NCBI GenBank assembly: GCA_009801015.1 | Contig: VHZZ01000319.1 | Location: forward strand, 182,706-210,182 | From: Silene noctiflora | Taxonomy: Eukaryota; Streptophyta; Magnoliopsida; Caryophyllales; Caryophyllaceae | DNA: 27,477 nt | Reading direction: 5' to 3' | In this document: positions 1 through 12,058 of the stretch, one piece after another | How positions within the stretch are numbered: the stretch's first letter is position 1 | How the letters are laid out: the number at the start of each line of letters is the position of its first letter | Translations under genes and position numbers: made by a program | Notes under the pieces: model-generated | Databases searched by the model: none | The model's input: the letters and a program-made list of their open reading frames with translations, nothing else | What the model was told of the DNA's origin: nothing

Positions 1-779
1 TTATCAGTTAAAGGAATTGTCCTTTAGGTGTGACCTTAATGGATCAACTGATCACCACCGTCAAACGACAGTAACGTCAAACTCTAGTCAGTCAATCGTT
101 AGCGATTAATGTTGATCAGTTGACAATATATTGAATCATCCCTCGTATATTCTTAATATGAGATTTAAATATGTGATCGCACTACTGTTGAGGACACATA
201 CTCCAACAATAACTTTATTCATTAAATCGATAATCCTCTCCAATCCGTTTTCTCCAATCTAACAACCACATTTTCAAGCAATGAGCGATGAAATGAGGTT
301 AAAACAATTTATTATTTAAAGTTATTAAAGGAAAAAGACAAAATTGTCGCTAAGGTCTATTTATAACTTTATTTATTAAATCGATAAATGACAAATGGCG
401 CAACCGCGCAACGACACAAATACAAGAACATAACAAATTCATGGCAAAAGTTAGTTCTAACTTGTATCTTATCTTGGAATTCAGATTCACAATTCACGTT
501 CTTCTTATTAATGTTACAAAAAAAGTATCGAGTGTATTATGGTGGAATTCAAAGAAGCACATTAGTTGCACCCAAAATAGCCAACAAAACAGTGAATGTG
601 GTATGTTTGCACACCAATTGAAAGGTGCAATGTTTCAACTTGGAACAAGGCTGAAGGACTAGAGAGCGTTTTGCCCGTGACAGGCAGTCAGATACTATAC
701 GTCATAAGTTGAAAACGGATAGGGTTCTTTTCGCAATAAAGCAAATGGGAGGATAAGTGGGGGAGAAATGGAGCATTCC

Positions 780-850
780 GTGAATAGCGCCACTAACATA
801 TTGTGAGAGGGACACTATTCGTTTTAGTTTATGATGGATAATGCCCGTCA
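780..850. repeat. Decayed copy of the hairpin MITE family
   Basis: The stretch reads TTGTGAGAGGG, then ACACTATTCGTTTTAG, then GATGGATAATGCCCGTCAA. This follows the order of the right arm of the hairpin at 2537-2602 (TTGTGAGAGGG, TATCCGTCTTCAAC, ATGGATAGTGGCCGTCAA). It therefore looks like an older, partial copy of the same element. No intact opposite arm is visible. Confidence 0.4.
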
Positions 851-1509
851 ATCAGAGTTTGGAAAAGGACTCATGGAGATGCAAAAGGTAGAAGTAGTTT
901 AGTGCCGCAATTCTTGACAATTTCGTAGTAGAATTTCTCAACTATGATAGATCGAGGTAGAGACTACGTGTCCTTGGAGAGTTGGGAGTCTTTTAAAAAA
1001 ATTTAAAAAAAATTGGAATAATGAATCTAATGATTAGCAAACCAAAAACCATTTGTAATATTCTATGGTTTAAAGTAGAGGTTAGTATTGGTCGAAGACT
1101 TAATTAATCGGATCGGAGTAAAAGCAAAAGAAATTTAGGCAAATTGAAGATCGGACCGTAAATGGACCGGAAATTAAGAATTGCACTCATTATAGGTCAA
1201 CGGTTTTTCTAACGTGTATTCTAAAATAGGACACACGATAATAAGCTAACTAAAGAAATATTCATAAGATATATCATGTAAATATCGCTTTGTTAACTTC
1301 TTAATTAATATGTACCATAAAGGAGACACGCGTTAAAAAATGATATTTGAAATGTACACTAGTTCGGTTTGTTTTCATTATATTAAATCAAGTAGCTGAA
1401 CGAATATTGATACAATCATCCCCAATAAATAGTTAAATTTGCAAAATAGTACTCCGTATTTTTTTAATCAAAATAGTACTAACTAAAGTGTTTTAGCCAT
1501 TAACCGAAA

Positions 1510-2045
1510 TGACTCGTACTCGAAAGTGACTCGATCAGAAGTGATCTGACAACAAGTCACCCGAACTTGACCCGAAGCCCGTAATGATTATAGACCTGGG
1601 AAAAGTAACCCGACCCGAGACCTGAAATGACCCGAACTATATCACCCGGATGTGATCCGAAAACACGACCCGACCCGAACATGACCCGGGCTTTCTTGAC
1701 CTGTAGGTGACTTGACCCGAAAATGATCTGACAAAACATAACCTTAATTAAACCGAAAAGACTCGAAATGACTTTTTCTCTCTTATTCACTGACCCGAAA
1801 ATAAACCGACCCAAAATAACCCGATACTGACCAGACTAACAAACCTGAAATAGACCCGAAACCCGAAATGACCCAAACCGACCCGAAATAATCTGAAATC
1901 AATGAAAGACCCAAATTGGTCCGATCCGAACCCAACCCGTTGACCCTTTTTTCCAGGTCTAGTAATGACCGACCTGATGCAATACGAAATTTATGCCATA
2001 CCCAAAATAACTCGATCCATATCCGACCCGATTAACCCATTTAAC
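1510..2045. repeat. Degenerate tandem array of a GACCCGAAA-type unit
   Basis: Short words such as GACCCGAAA, TGACCCGAAC, ACCCGACCCG and decayed forms (GACTCGAAA, GATCTGAAA) recur roughly every 8-12 bases over about 530 bp. There is no fixed period. The array is denser in C and A on the + strand than its surroundings. The unit length and decay fit an old simple-repeat expansion of a kind often seen in plant intergenic DNA. A reverse-strand open frame of 85 codons at 1557-1814 is a by-product of the repeat and is not a gene. Confidence 0.75.
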
Positions 2046-2466
2046 ACCAGTATAATCAAAATCGATTTAGAGAAGACAAAAAAAAAAAAGAATAAAAAAA
2101 ATATGTAACTTGTGTTAATGAATTGATGAGTTGTTCATAAGACTAAGTTAGGTTAGGAAAGTGAGTCCTACATGGCTACATGAAGATACCAGGTAAGGTG
2201 GTTAAGTAGCTAAGTGAGTATCTACTTTACCAGAAAACTCAAAGCAAGAAGAAGAAACAGATATTTGCCATGAACGGCGCTCAATTGGGCAGTTGCCTCT
2301 CAACCAAAAGTTAGATGGCCCCCACTCATACCTTTTTTTAAACACCAGGTGTCATATGTATTCGCCACGTTGCTCTCTTCAACCATGGATTCCTTCCCTT
2401 ATGACGTGGCTTCCATCATCATTTCTCCTTTTTTTTCTTTACTATTCGTTATTCACAAATTCCCGA

Positions 2467-2594
2467 CTATCCGTCTAAAGTTAAAGATGGATAGTGACCC
2501 TCTTATAAAATGCAAGTGGGAGGGCAAGTGAGTGTTCCCACCCACTTGCATTTTGTGAGAGGGTTAATATCCGTCTTCAACTTTAAATGGATAG
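2467..2594. mobile_element. Foldback or MITE-like element with 58-bp inverted arms
   Basis: Left arm 2467-2524 and right arm 2537-2594 are inverted copies matching at 49 of 58 positions by my count, with a 12-base loop (2525-2536). Each arm starts CTATCC and ends in GCAAGTGGG(A/T)GGG at the loop. Each arm also holds its own small inverted motif (ATCCGTC...AAGATGGAT). The structure fits a non-autonomous foldback or MITE element. Related fragments occur near 816-850, 14332-14350 and 15060-15125. No clear target duplication was found. Transcribed, it would form a long hairpin. Confidence 0.7.
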
Positions 2595-3404
2595 TGGCCG
2601 TCAACTGCTCCTTATTATCTATCTCAAATTCTTGCTGTAAATTATAACAATTACGAGTTATAACGGGCTTTTAAAATCAATTTAAATAATGTTAAATGAA
2701 AAGAATTGTGAAACGCCATATACGGTTACACACAATTAACAATATTGTTAGGATTGAGTTTTTACATTGGATCAATGAGGAGGGTAGGTTCAAATCGGTA
2801 AAATCTAATCGTTCAAATTGGTAGCCAAGTGTAGGCCTCAACGTTAAGTCCAAAATTATCGAGGGTTAAATTGATAATTACTTTATTTCTGAAAAAAAAA
2901 AAAAAAAAAAACAAATGTCATAGGTAGTTCATAATATGTGGATCTTGAAACACCATGTTCTTTTCCATAAATGAAGTTTTACATTATTATATTTTTGTTT
3001 AAATTTAAAATATATATACAAAGTATAAAACTTACCTAATATAATTTTGTTCAACTTACATATATTCGACAAACATACAAAATCAAATGAAATGGAAGAA
3101 ATAAAATTTCTCGCTTCGTCACTATTTATTCCCATTATTATTTATACGGGTTGATCGGGTTCCACGTCTCAATAACCTGCGTCCATAAAAATACAATTCT
3201 ATATTTCACTCAATCAAAAAAAAAAAATATTGTCAATTAATGTTTCTCTTTATCAAAGAATGGAAATATATCAAATAAATAAAGACAATATCTTTACTTT
3301 TTTTTTTCGTTATCTTATTATTTACCACCTTCTTTTAATTGATTAATACGGACTTACGGAGTAGTAGTCGTAGTAGTGTTAAATCCATACACCCCCACCC
3401 CCCT

Positions 3405-3585
3405 AAAGTTTCTAAATAAATAGACCCTCCATGTTACACTTCCACTTCTCTCAATCTCAACAACATTTCATAATAATTCCATCAAAATAATTCATTTTCT
3501 CTCTCTAACAATCGACTTTCATAATTCCACTTAATTATTCCGAAATCACGGAAAATAAAATATCAAATATCAACAAATTATAATA
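3405..3585 (+). promoter_or_regulatory. Putative core promoter and 5' leader of the ABCG25-like gene
   Basis: A TATA-like TAAATAAATAGA lies at about 3412-3423. It is followed by a CT- and CA-rich stretch with TCTCTCTAAC near 3499, typical of plant pyrimidine-patch leaders, and then the ATG at 3586. This implies a leader of about 130-140 bases. The assignment rests only on composition and spacing, and a transcript end would be needed to fix the start site. Confidence 0.35.
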
Positions 3586-6500
3586 ATGTCGTCTCATGTT
3601 TTGTACGATAACAAACCTCCGAACAACAACTTGCATTGTCGGAATTCTTCTACTAATCATCAATCACAATCTCTCTTGTACTCTTCTTACCCAATATGTC
3701 TTAAGGTAACGTTACTCTCTTCTAATTATAGTCGGTCTCTCATTAGTCTATTTCACGTTGACCCTTTTGTTTGACTTTTTATTACACTTGTTTCCCTACT
3801 TGCTCACTTGATTTCTGTCTATTATTACCTCAACTTGTAATTTCTTTGTACTTATCCTAGTGAATTATTGTAAGTTATAATTCCGTCTCAATCATTTATT
3901 TATCTTTCATTAAAAAATCTCTTACAAAAAATAAAGAAGGGTAAACAAATGATCGAGTAATCGATCAACACGAATCTTAGACCTAATTTTATCATGGTTA
4001 TTCGAGAATCACTTTTCTATAATGAAAACCTCGAGCTTTAAGCTGTCATGCATAACACGGATGCAATAACGTTACTTGAAGTTTCTTCCTACGTCCCAGT
4101 CAATAATTTACGTTAACTTTTTTTATAACACGTCATGTAATGTGATTTTTCATGTGTTGTTATATTGATTATTGTTTGCAATGATGAAAACTAGTTCATG
4201 GACGTATGCTTCAAATTAAAAGCAGAACAACAACAACAACAACAACAACAAAGTGGTGTAAAAGTCGCCAACATATTTTGCGGAAAAGAGGACAATTCAA
4301 AATCGACGACTGGTACGGTCGAAGACCGAACAATCCTAAACAAAATAACCGGAATAGCGAACCCGGGTGAAATCCTAGCGGTTCTCGGTCCATCCGGAAG
4401 CGGAAAATCAACCCTGCTAAACGCCCTTTCAGGACGTCTCCATACACCGAACATTTCCGGAACAATTCTATCAAACGACAAACCGTTAACAAAACATACC
4501 TTAAAACGCATCGGATTTGTAACACAAGACGATGTCTTATACCCACACTTAACCGTAAGAGAAACACTCCTGTATACCGCACTGTTACGGTTACCCAACA
4601 CGGTGTCGAAAGACGATAAAATCTCAGCCGTTGATCTTGTTATATCGGAGTTAGGATTGTGTAAGTGCGAGAACACGATAATTGGGAATACTTTCGTTCG
4701 TGGAGTATCGGGAGGTGAAAGGAAAAGAGTTAGTATTGCACATGAAATGTTGGTGAACCCGAGTTTGTTGATTTTAGATGAACCGACTAGCGGTTTGGAT
4801 TCGACCGGTGCGTATCGGTTGGTTAAGAGTTTAGAAGGGTTGGCTCGGAAAGGTGGGAAGACGGTTATTATGTCGGTTCATCAGCCTTCAAGCCGGGTTT
4901 ATCAAATGTTTGACTCGGTTTTGGTTTTGTGTGAGGGGAATTCGGTTTATTTTGGGAAAGGTAATGATGCTATGAGGTATTTTGGTTCGGTTGGGTTTGA
5001 GCCGTCTTTTCCTATGAATCCTGCGGATTTTCTCCTCGATCTTGCTAATGGTACGTCATCTTATTTCCTTTTGTTTTTTAGTTCGATTCTTCCGTTTTAA
5101 ATATAAAACGGGTTAATTATTCTATTTTTGTATCTCAAAACTCGTTTTATTATTTAAGAAAGACTAATTTATCTATTGTTTTTGGTATGGTTGTCTATTT
5201 GATTGTTTTGTTTGGTAAATTGTTGGGTGCATTATGTGATGTTATTCATTTTTAGCACAATTGAGATTTTTAATCATGTAATATAGTTGTGACTTGCGAG
5301 GTCTTGTCACATATCATTCACTTTGAATAATATCAAAACTGGTAAATTATTAATCCTAGTGGTTTCGGGTCGATTAATTATGGGGTCGCCAGTTTAGGGG
5401 GGTTAACATTGGTTCCAAGAAAGACCAAGACAGATCTGGGTGGGTTAAGTCAATTCGCGCTATGCTAATTTAAGGTCATTTCTGTTGTCTAGGCATCCTT
5501 ATTTTGGTTAGGTCATTCGGTCGGATCAACTTTGAGAAATTTAATATTTCATCACATATTCAGAGTACACCTTATTTAACAAAAAACCTCTTTTTTAGTT
5601 TACTTAAATTATAAATAGTCGTTATAGGAATTATAGGAATGATTATGTGGTGTAGAATTAGAAATTTTTTGAGTTACGCAATAAGATTTTTTTTTTGGTG
5701 AGTGCATATTTGCATGATTAAGATTTACATTTTATTTTCCACAAAGTGAAATTATTATTATTATTGTGATGACTAATTTTTCAACTTTAAATTAATATAA
5801 TTTATTACTCCGTACAATTAACCATAATGGTGTTGATGACTATAATGGAAAGTTCAACATAATCAATCAACAAAAATGCAAGTCCCCACTAGAACAAATA
5901 CACTTGGTCCAATTAGTTTTTTCACCAAAGTTTTTCTTTCTTTTTTGGTAGGCAATGCAAGGACTTAATTTGCCTAATATTTGTTCATATCATACTTGTT
6001 GGTCCCTTGAACATGTTTAGTTGAACTACCATCCTAAACCTAGGAATCTAGCATGTCATAGTACCTTTGATGTACCAAATTATGTACCTACCATAAATAT
6101 AGTGACTAGTAAGGAGTATATGACATTAGGACCGCTTCAGAGTGTGAAAAAACGACTGTATTCAGTGAGAGAGTCGGGATTTAAATTCAGTGGGGGTGGA
6201 AAATTTCAGCGAGGATGAACGGGTAATAATGTAAGGAAAACTCAAAAATATATCGGAAATTTTGAACTAAAATCTTTTAGATTTCCGTCGACCAGTGGCT
6301 CCACCACTGATTGTTTTATATTATAAGACGATCTCAGATATTTATGAATATAATTAGGGTTCAACATAAGGTTCATGATTTCATGTAACATGCACTAGTT
6401 GCAAACTTGCATGAACTCCTATGGTGGCATGGTGCCATCATATCCGTATTTTAAGGACCCTTAAGAAAAAAGCATTAAATTCTGTTGTTAAGGATAATCT

Positions 6501-9500
6501 ATGATATCAGCTCTTTAGCTCTACAATAGCTGGTTTTTGTTGGGAATAAGCATTACTAGTTCAATGTTTCCCATCACCCAACTCTTCCCTTCTTAAATGG
6601 TTTTCTTTCGGACATGGTTTTTCTTCAATTTTATCCGAAATACCTCGGTTTTCGGTGTTAAATGAGCTGTAAGGGCAATACAATATCGAGGACATGGGAA
6701 TTTAAACTTTTGACCTGCTATTCACTATGCTTCTCTATCTTAACCATCAGATGAAGACCTTTCGATCATGCAGAATACCCCTTTTGGCCTTACTTATTCT
6801 AATCTTTGAGAGAATTTTTTGCATGATCCATTTTAGGTGGAAAGCGGCTAAAACAAGCGAATATATTTTTTTACTTTTTTATAAAAGGGTTCTAACGGAT
6901 TTCACATGCAGGTCCTGAAAACCGCTCAATGATTTCAGTGTCGTATATGGAAAAAAGACGAGTGTCTAATTTAACAGGAGAATTGTTGTCGTTATACTTA
7001 AATGATTTACTAATTTAAACTAGACAAAAATATCAATGAGCACACTATACTTTAATAATTGTTAATTATAATTATAATTGTGGATTGACTTAAATTATCT
7101 ACAAATTAAAGTTGATTACATTTGACTACACTATAATTGGGTAATTGTAAAAGTATAATCCACTACTTTAAAGTGCTTTTTTTTCTTATTGCTAATGCTA
7201 AATGTTTACCAAAGTGGTCATGTGCTACCTTTAGCATTTTGGCTATCATTTATTTACTTTAACCTTTGTTTTGAGTGCTTTCTTCATCTCCTTAATTATA
7301 AAATTCAACTTTAATTTTAATTGGGAGATCACATTATCACATTACAATTAACAAAAACATCTTCACTATGATATCACATTAAATTATCACTCGATATTTT
7401 TATGTAGAAATCGCGACAAATTACATTATGTCACTAATTTCGACCTTATGTTGCATCAAATTCCATTACATTTTCCATATTAAAAAAATTTAATGCAATA
7501 TTTTATTTTTATTTTTTAGAAAAAAAAAATGCAATTTTTGTATAAAAAACAAATAATGTAGGACATTAAGGAAAGGTGGTTGATTTTTTTTCTTCTCTTT
7601 ATATATTTTCTCACTTTTATTAAATTATCCACAAGATATTTTACGATAGAAACTTCGACAAATTGCATTATGTCACTAATTTCGACCTTATATCGCATCA
7701 AATTCCATTATATTAAGAAAATCAATTAGGTAATATATTAATTTTATTTTTATAAATATGATGCAATTATTTTCTTTTAACAAATAATGTAGGGCATTGA
7801 GGAAAGGTAGTGGAATTTCTTTTTCTTCTTTATATAAATTTTCTCACTTTTATTATGAGATATAGAATCAAATGCAAATACGTAGCTTATAGCCACGTGT
7901 CCTTTTTGCTTCTACCTTAGCTTTCTCTTTCAACCCACTTTTTTCCACCCTAGAGCCCACTCATTTCTTTTACTCTTTTTGTTTTATCCCTTCCTTTTTT
8001 TTCCTCAATTATTTACTTTATTACTCCTAATTTAACTCAATAATTATGTTAAAAGATACTTTTATATATAAAATTATTTTTTTATTTTTATATAAAATGG
8101 GTGTTTAATGATAAAAGAAAAAACAATCTTATTCTATAAACTTACTTCTTAAAAAGAGCACCAACTTGCTAATAAACGAACAAACTTTAATAGAAAAATC
8201 GAGAGACAAACTTTAATAATTTGATGAATCATCTTGACATATTTTCCTTTTACCAAAACCGTCTTAGTTCTTACTGAAATAACTTGAAATAACTAAAGAA
8301 AACGACTATATATCTGTTTGTCAGGTTTATTGTTTTTCAATACCATAATTAAAACTTTTCATAATTGATCGATTAGTTGATTATATATCATACTATATTT
8401 ATAATGTCACCGGATGATATATAATAAAATTTGGATAATAATGTTATGTCTTGAATATGACAAGAACAAAGAGATCAACTATTATTATGGTGAAAAAATA
8501 GAATGATGCTAATGAAACTTCCTTTATCCTTGAAATAGAATAAAATACTCGACTTGCCCATTCAAGTAAAAGTTAAATAGATTTTTGATACATGAATTGT
8601 CAAATATTTGGGCCACCTTAGCCTAAAGAATCATGTTTTTTTAATATCCTATCTAGTTTTTATAGAAATAAAATGGGCCCTAAAAAATAATAATGGTAAT
8701 AATACATAAGTTCTCATTTAAAGCACATTTATTGTAGCACTCACTATTTCATCACTAGATGCATTCCCATGATTATTTAATTAATATTATTTATTTATTT
8801 ATTATACCATGACTAATGTTATAACAAATGCGAGAAAGATTAAATAAATAAAGGATAAACGAATAAAACAGATAAATGGATTTACGTGATTTCCTGTTGC
8901 TATAATAGCTATGTCCATTATTGAAGTGTGAACTATTTTATTGATGCTGAGAAATAAGAGATTTTTGATTCAGAATACAAAAATAACAATAAACATAACT
9001 GTTGTGATGACATAAAGAAAGTATATATAGAAAACTCCTTAAAACCTAATCGAAATTATGATAAGGTTATAAACGGAAACTTATATTAGTCATTCGAAGT
9101 GACAGTTAACAAATTTAATGCATTATTAAACAAATCAAAACATGTTTAATTGATCATATGTGGTCCAATTTGGATGAAAATCATGATAATGTGATATTTT
9201 TAGTCCAAGATCATGCCCCATATTGATTGTAACACCTAACACGTTGTGTTTCATCCTTAGTTTATCATCAATATAATACAATTATACATTGATTTTCACA
9301 TTTATTTAGGCAAGGGTTTGGTAAGAAGATTCCATGTTAAGATTTGTGGTAGGTTAATGTTTTGAATTTTATATTCATTTAGTAATTTCTTAGGTTAAGC
9401 ACAACTTTTATAGATATCTCCTAGTGTCCTAGGTTAGGTCTTTCTACTTGTATAATTCTCGGTTTTCAAGTTTTCTGAGAAATCGTCTCACGTTAAATTA

Positions 9501-12010
9501 CAAAAGATAGGAGTATAATATAATGCAGTAATAAAAGCTAAAAAATTAAATAAAAAAGATAAAATAACATCCTCCATACTATTTGAAACGTCTCACAACA
9601 AATTTATCATGAGATCGACTTTTAAAAGATTTTCGTGTTTTTGATGTTGCATTATTACGTAAGCAAGTAAATAATGGCAATAATATGACAAAGTAAAAAT
9701 GATTTGATACCACTTGAAGCATAGTGGATTGTTACACTTAACTTGGTAACTTGATCATCATTGTGTAGTCTCATTTCCTTTGGCATAAATTTGATACTAT
9801 ATGTTTCTTAGTCAATAGTTTACGTTTAATTTTTACGTGACTTTACATAATTTCGATTTTAACTTTGGCAGTTTTAACATACGGTAAGAATGTAAGATAT
9901 AATCGACATAACAAAACTTTTAATTACGACGGACTAATCAAAACACGTAAAATTATCGGTCGGTCGAGACGGAGTAAGTAACATTTTAATGGTACAAGTC
10001 ATCTCGTAGGGTTATAGTTATGTCATGTATGGGTTTTATTTGGTCTCTTAAGTGCGAATATTTCATGGAACATTTTTTGTGCGATACAGAAATGTTTCAT
10101 GACGCCATTTAGTACGTTAGATAGCATCTAAGAATGATACTCCATTATCATATAATTTTGTAACTATATGTTGAAATTAAAGAACCGTGAAAATATATAA
10201 AAAAAATCGATTTAACACTTATTTAGACCAACCTTTTTTTTTTTGAGTTGGAGAACTATATATTCTCTTGGTTTTGATTCGAGTGAGACGGTTATTTATT
10301 GTTCTGAAGTTGATAGGAATTTCTATGTTGGATTATTCTCTTTTCGATTATTTTTTTCATAATTTGTTCATGCATGTATCATAATGTCCCTACTCGTTTT
10401 TTATACTAGTGGTTTAGATTTATCGTAGTACATTGTCATATTCAATCATTGTAAATGTTTGATATACATCGACATGGTATTAAATCTCGGGATCAGACAG
10501 TGTTGTGTGATAGCCATGGATCACAACTATGATAACATGCAAATTGAGTATGATCAAGAAATTTCTATGTTGGATTATTCTTTTTTCGGTTACCATAATT
10601 TGTTCATGTATCATAAATATCATAATGTCCCTACTCGTCTTTTATACTAGTGGTTTAGATTTGTCTACGTACATTGTCATCAATCATTGTAAATGTTTGA
10701 TATACACTGACATGCATGGTATTAAATCTCGGGGATCAGTCATTGACTCATTGTTGTGTGATCTCCATCGATCACAACAACAATACCATACAAAACATCG
10801 TTAACTTCATTATTTACGTGGTACCAATCAGAATACGATCAGTAATGCTATTTCATTTTCCAAAAAAATACCTTATCATCTTAATTATATATAAAGAAAG
10901 ATAATTCCACTATTTCAAATAATTCCATATTGATACCCTAAGCTTTTAAATCCTGTTCCTTTTTTCTTGGGGTTAACTTTATTTAAATTTGTTTTTTATG
11001 TCAAAGTTAAATTTGTTCATGGAATTTGCATTTGATTGCACCACGTGTGAGTTATTGTTACATAGTTGCATACGCATCTAGTGATGAAATTTAAAGACCT
11101 TTTTTTTTTCTTTCTTTATTTTGTTAAGAGACACCAAGAAATTAAAGTATAGTCCTACCATTTTCCACCAACATTGGTCTCCTTTTATTCTAAGTTTCCA
11201 ATTATTTTGTTCCATTGTTTCTTTAGCTAGCTAGCTAGTTAGTGATACTTAATTATTAGCTTGCTAATCTTATGTTAATTAGCTTTAGCATCTTGACTTA
11301 GAGTTTGATAATAGTCTTAATACGGTTTTTTGAACCTGGTTGAAACAACGACAGAGCCAGAAAATATTGTTTAAGAAACATAAAAATATGACAATTATTA
11401 GTAATGATGCTAGCTAGATAGACATCTTGACTTGAGTTTTTAGTAGTGAAGTTTTGGTGACTATCTCTTGTTAGTACGGTTTTTTAAATCTGGTAGAAAC
11501 AGTGGCAGAGTCAGGAATTATTATTTTTAAGGAAACAGAAAGACATGACCATTATTAGTTTTTTTTTTGGTTGCGAACATGACCGTTATTAGTAATGGTG
11601 CTAGCTAGAAGTATTGACTTGAGTTTTTAGTAGTGAAGTCTTGGTCACTATCTTTTCTTAGTACGGTTTTCTGAATGTGATAGTAACAATGGCGAAGTCA
11701 GGAATTATTGTTTAACGAAACAGAAAGATGTGACCACTAGCTTGCCTATATTAATTCATATGCTATGCTTTTTTTACTCCATTTGTATCTTGGTGATTAC
11801 TTAAAACCGCGTTACACAATATCTTAATGTGAAACGGTTTTTCAAGAGACTTACTGAAGTCGTATGTTAAAGCTGACCGAATTTGAATCAAATATGCAGG
11901 TGTTTGTCACCTTCAAGACGGAGTAAGTGAAAGAGACAAGCCGAACTTAAAACAAACCTTAATCTCAGAGTACAACAATGTCTTAGCTCCATCAGTGAAA
12001 GCTCTCTGCT

Positions 12011-12058
<48 letters not shown>

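Larger units (their letters stand above)
1..3585. other. Intergenic region upstream of the ABCG25-like gene
   Basis: No gene is supported here. Short open frames near 388-662, 1557-1814, 2293-2531 and 2929-3135 have no recognisable domain and are AT-rich chance frames or lie inside repeats. The region holds a degenerate CCCGA-rich array, a 58-bp hairpin element and a related decayed copy near 780-850. It also has A/T homopolymers, for example 2893-2911. The last 150 bases are CT- and CA-rich, as expected for a plant 5' leader before the ATG at 3586. Confidence 0.6.
5051..11899 (+). other. Very long intron 2 of the ABCG25-like gene
   Basis: The donor G|GTACGT at 5051 and acceptor TATGCAG at 11893-11899 join codon 326 (Gly) in phase 1. 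No second gene is seen inside: the open frames at 6021-6218, 6727-6918, 7516-7701 and 10459-10904 are short and unlike any domain. It contains three independent local duplications (7380-7855, 10318-10795, 11285-11745), two CACGTG boxes, and scattered AGACGATCTCA-like and CGTCTCA-like motifs near 6315, 9485 and 9590. The stretch 8000-10300 is plain AT-rich sequence with a (TTAT)n run near 8788-8802. Confidence 0.85.

Noticed and set aside
441..662. Open frame with QQNSECGMF, recalling the catalytic-cysteine motif of Ulp1-type (C48) proteases found in some plant transposons
   Set aside because: The spacing between Gln and Cys is one residue short, the His and Asp parts are not visible nearby, and the frame is only 73 codons. 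It could be a transposon scrap but cannot be supported.
2791..2830. GGTTCAAATCGG, similar to a tRNA T-arm or Pol III box B
   Set aside because: No A box, acceptor stem or anticodon arm can be folded around it on either strand.
4191..4676. Reverse-strand 161-codon open frame opposite ABCG exon 2
   Set aside because: It is antisense to a conserved ATPase domain, and its poly-Cys stretch is simply the reverse of the CAA repeat.
10459..10904. Three overlapping small open frames in intron 2
   Set aside because: They arise from the 235-bp direct duplication, show AT-driven composition and have no domain or conserved pattern.
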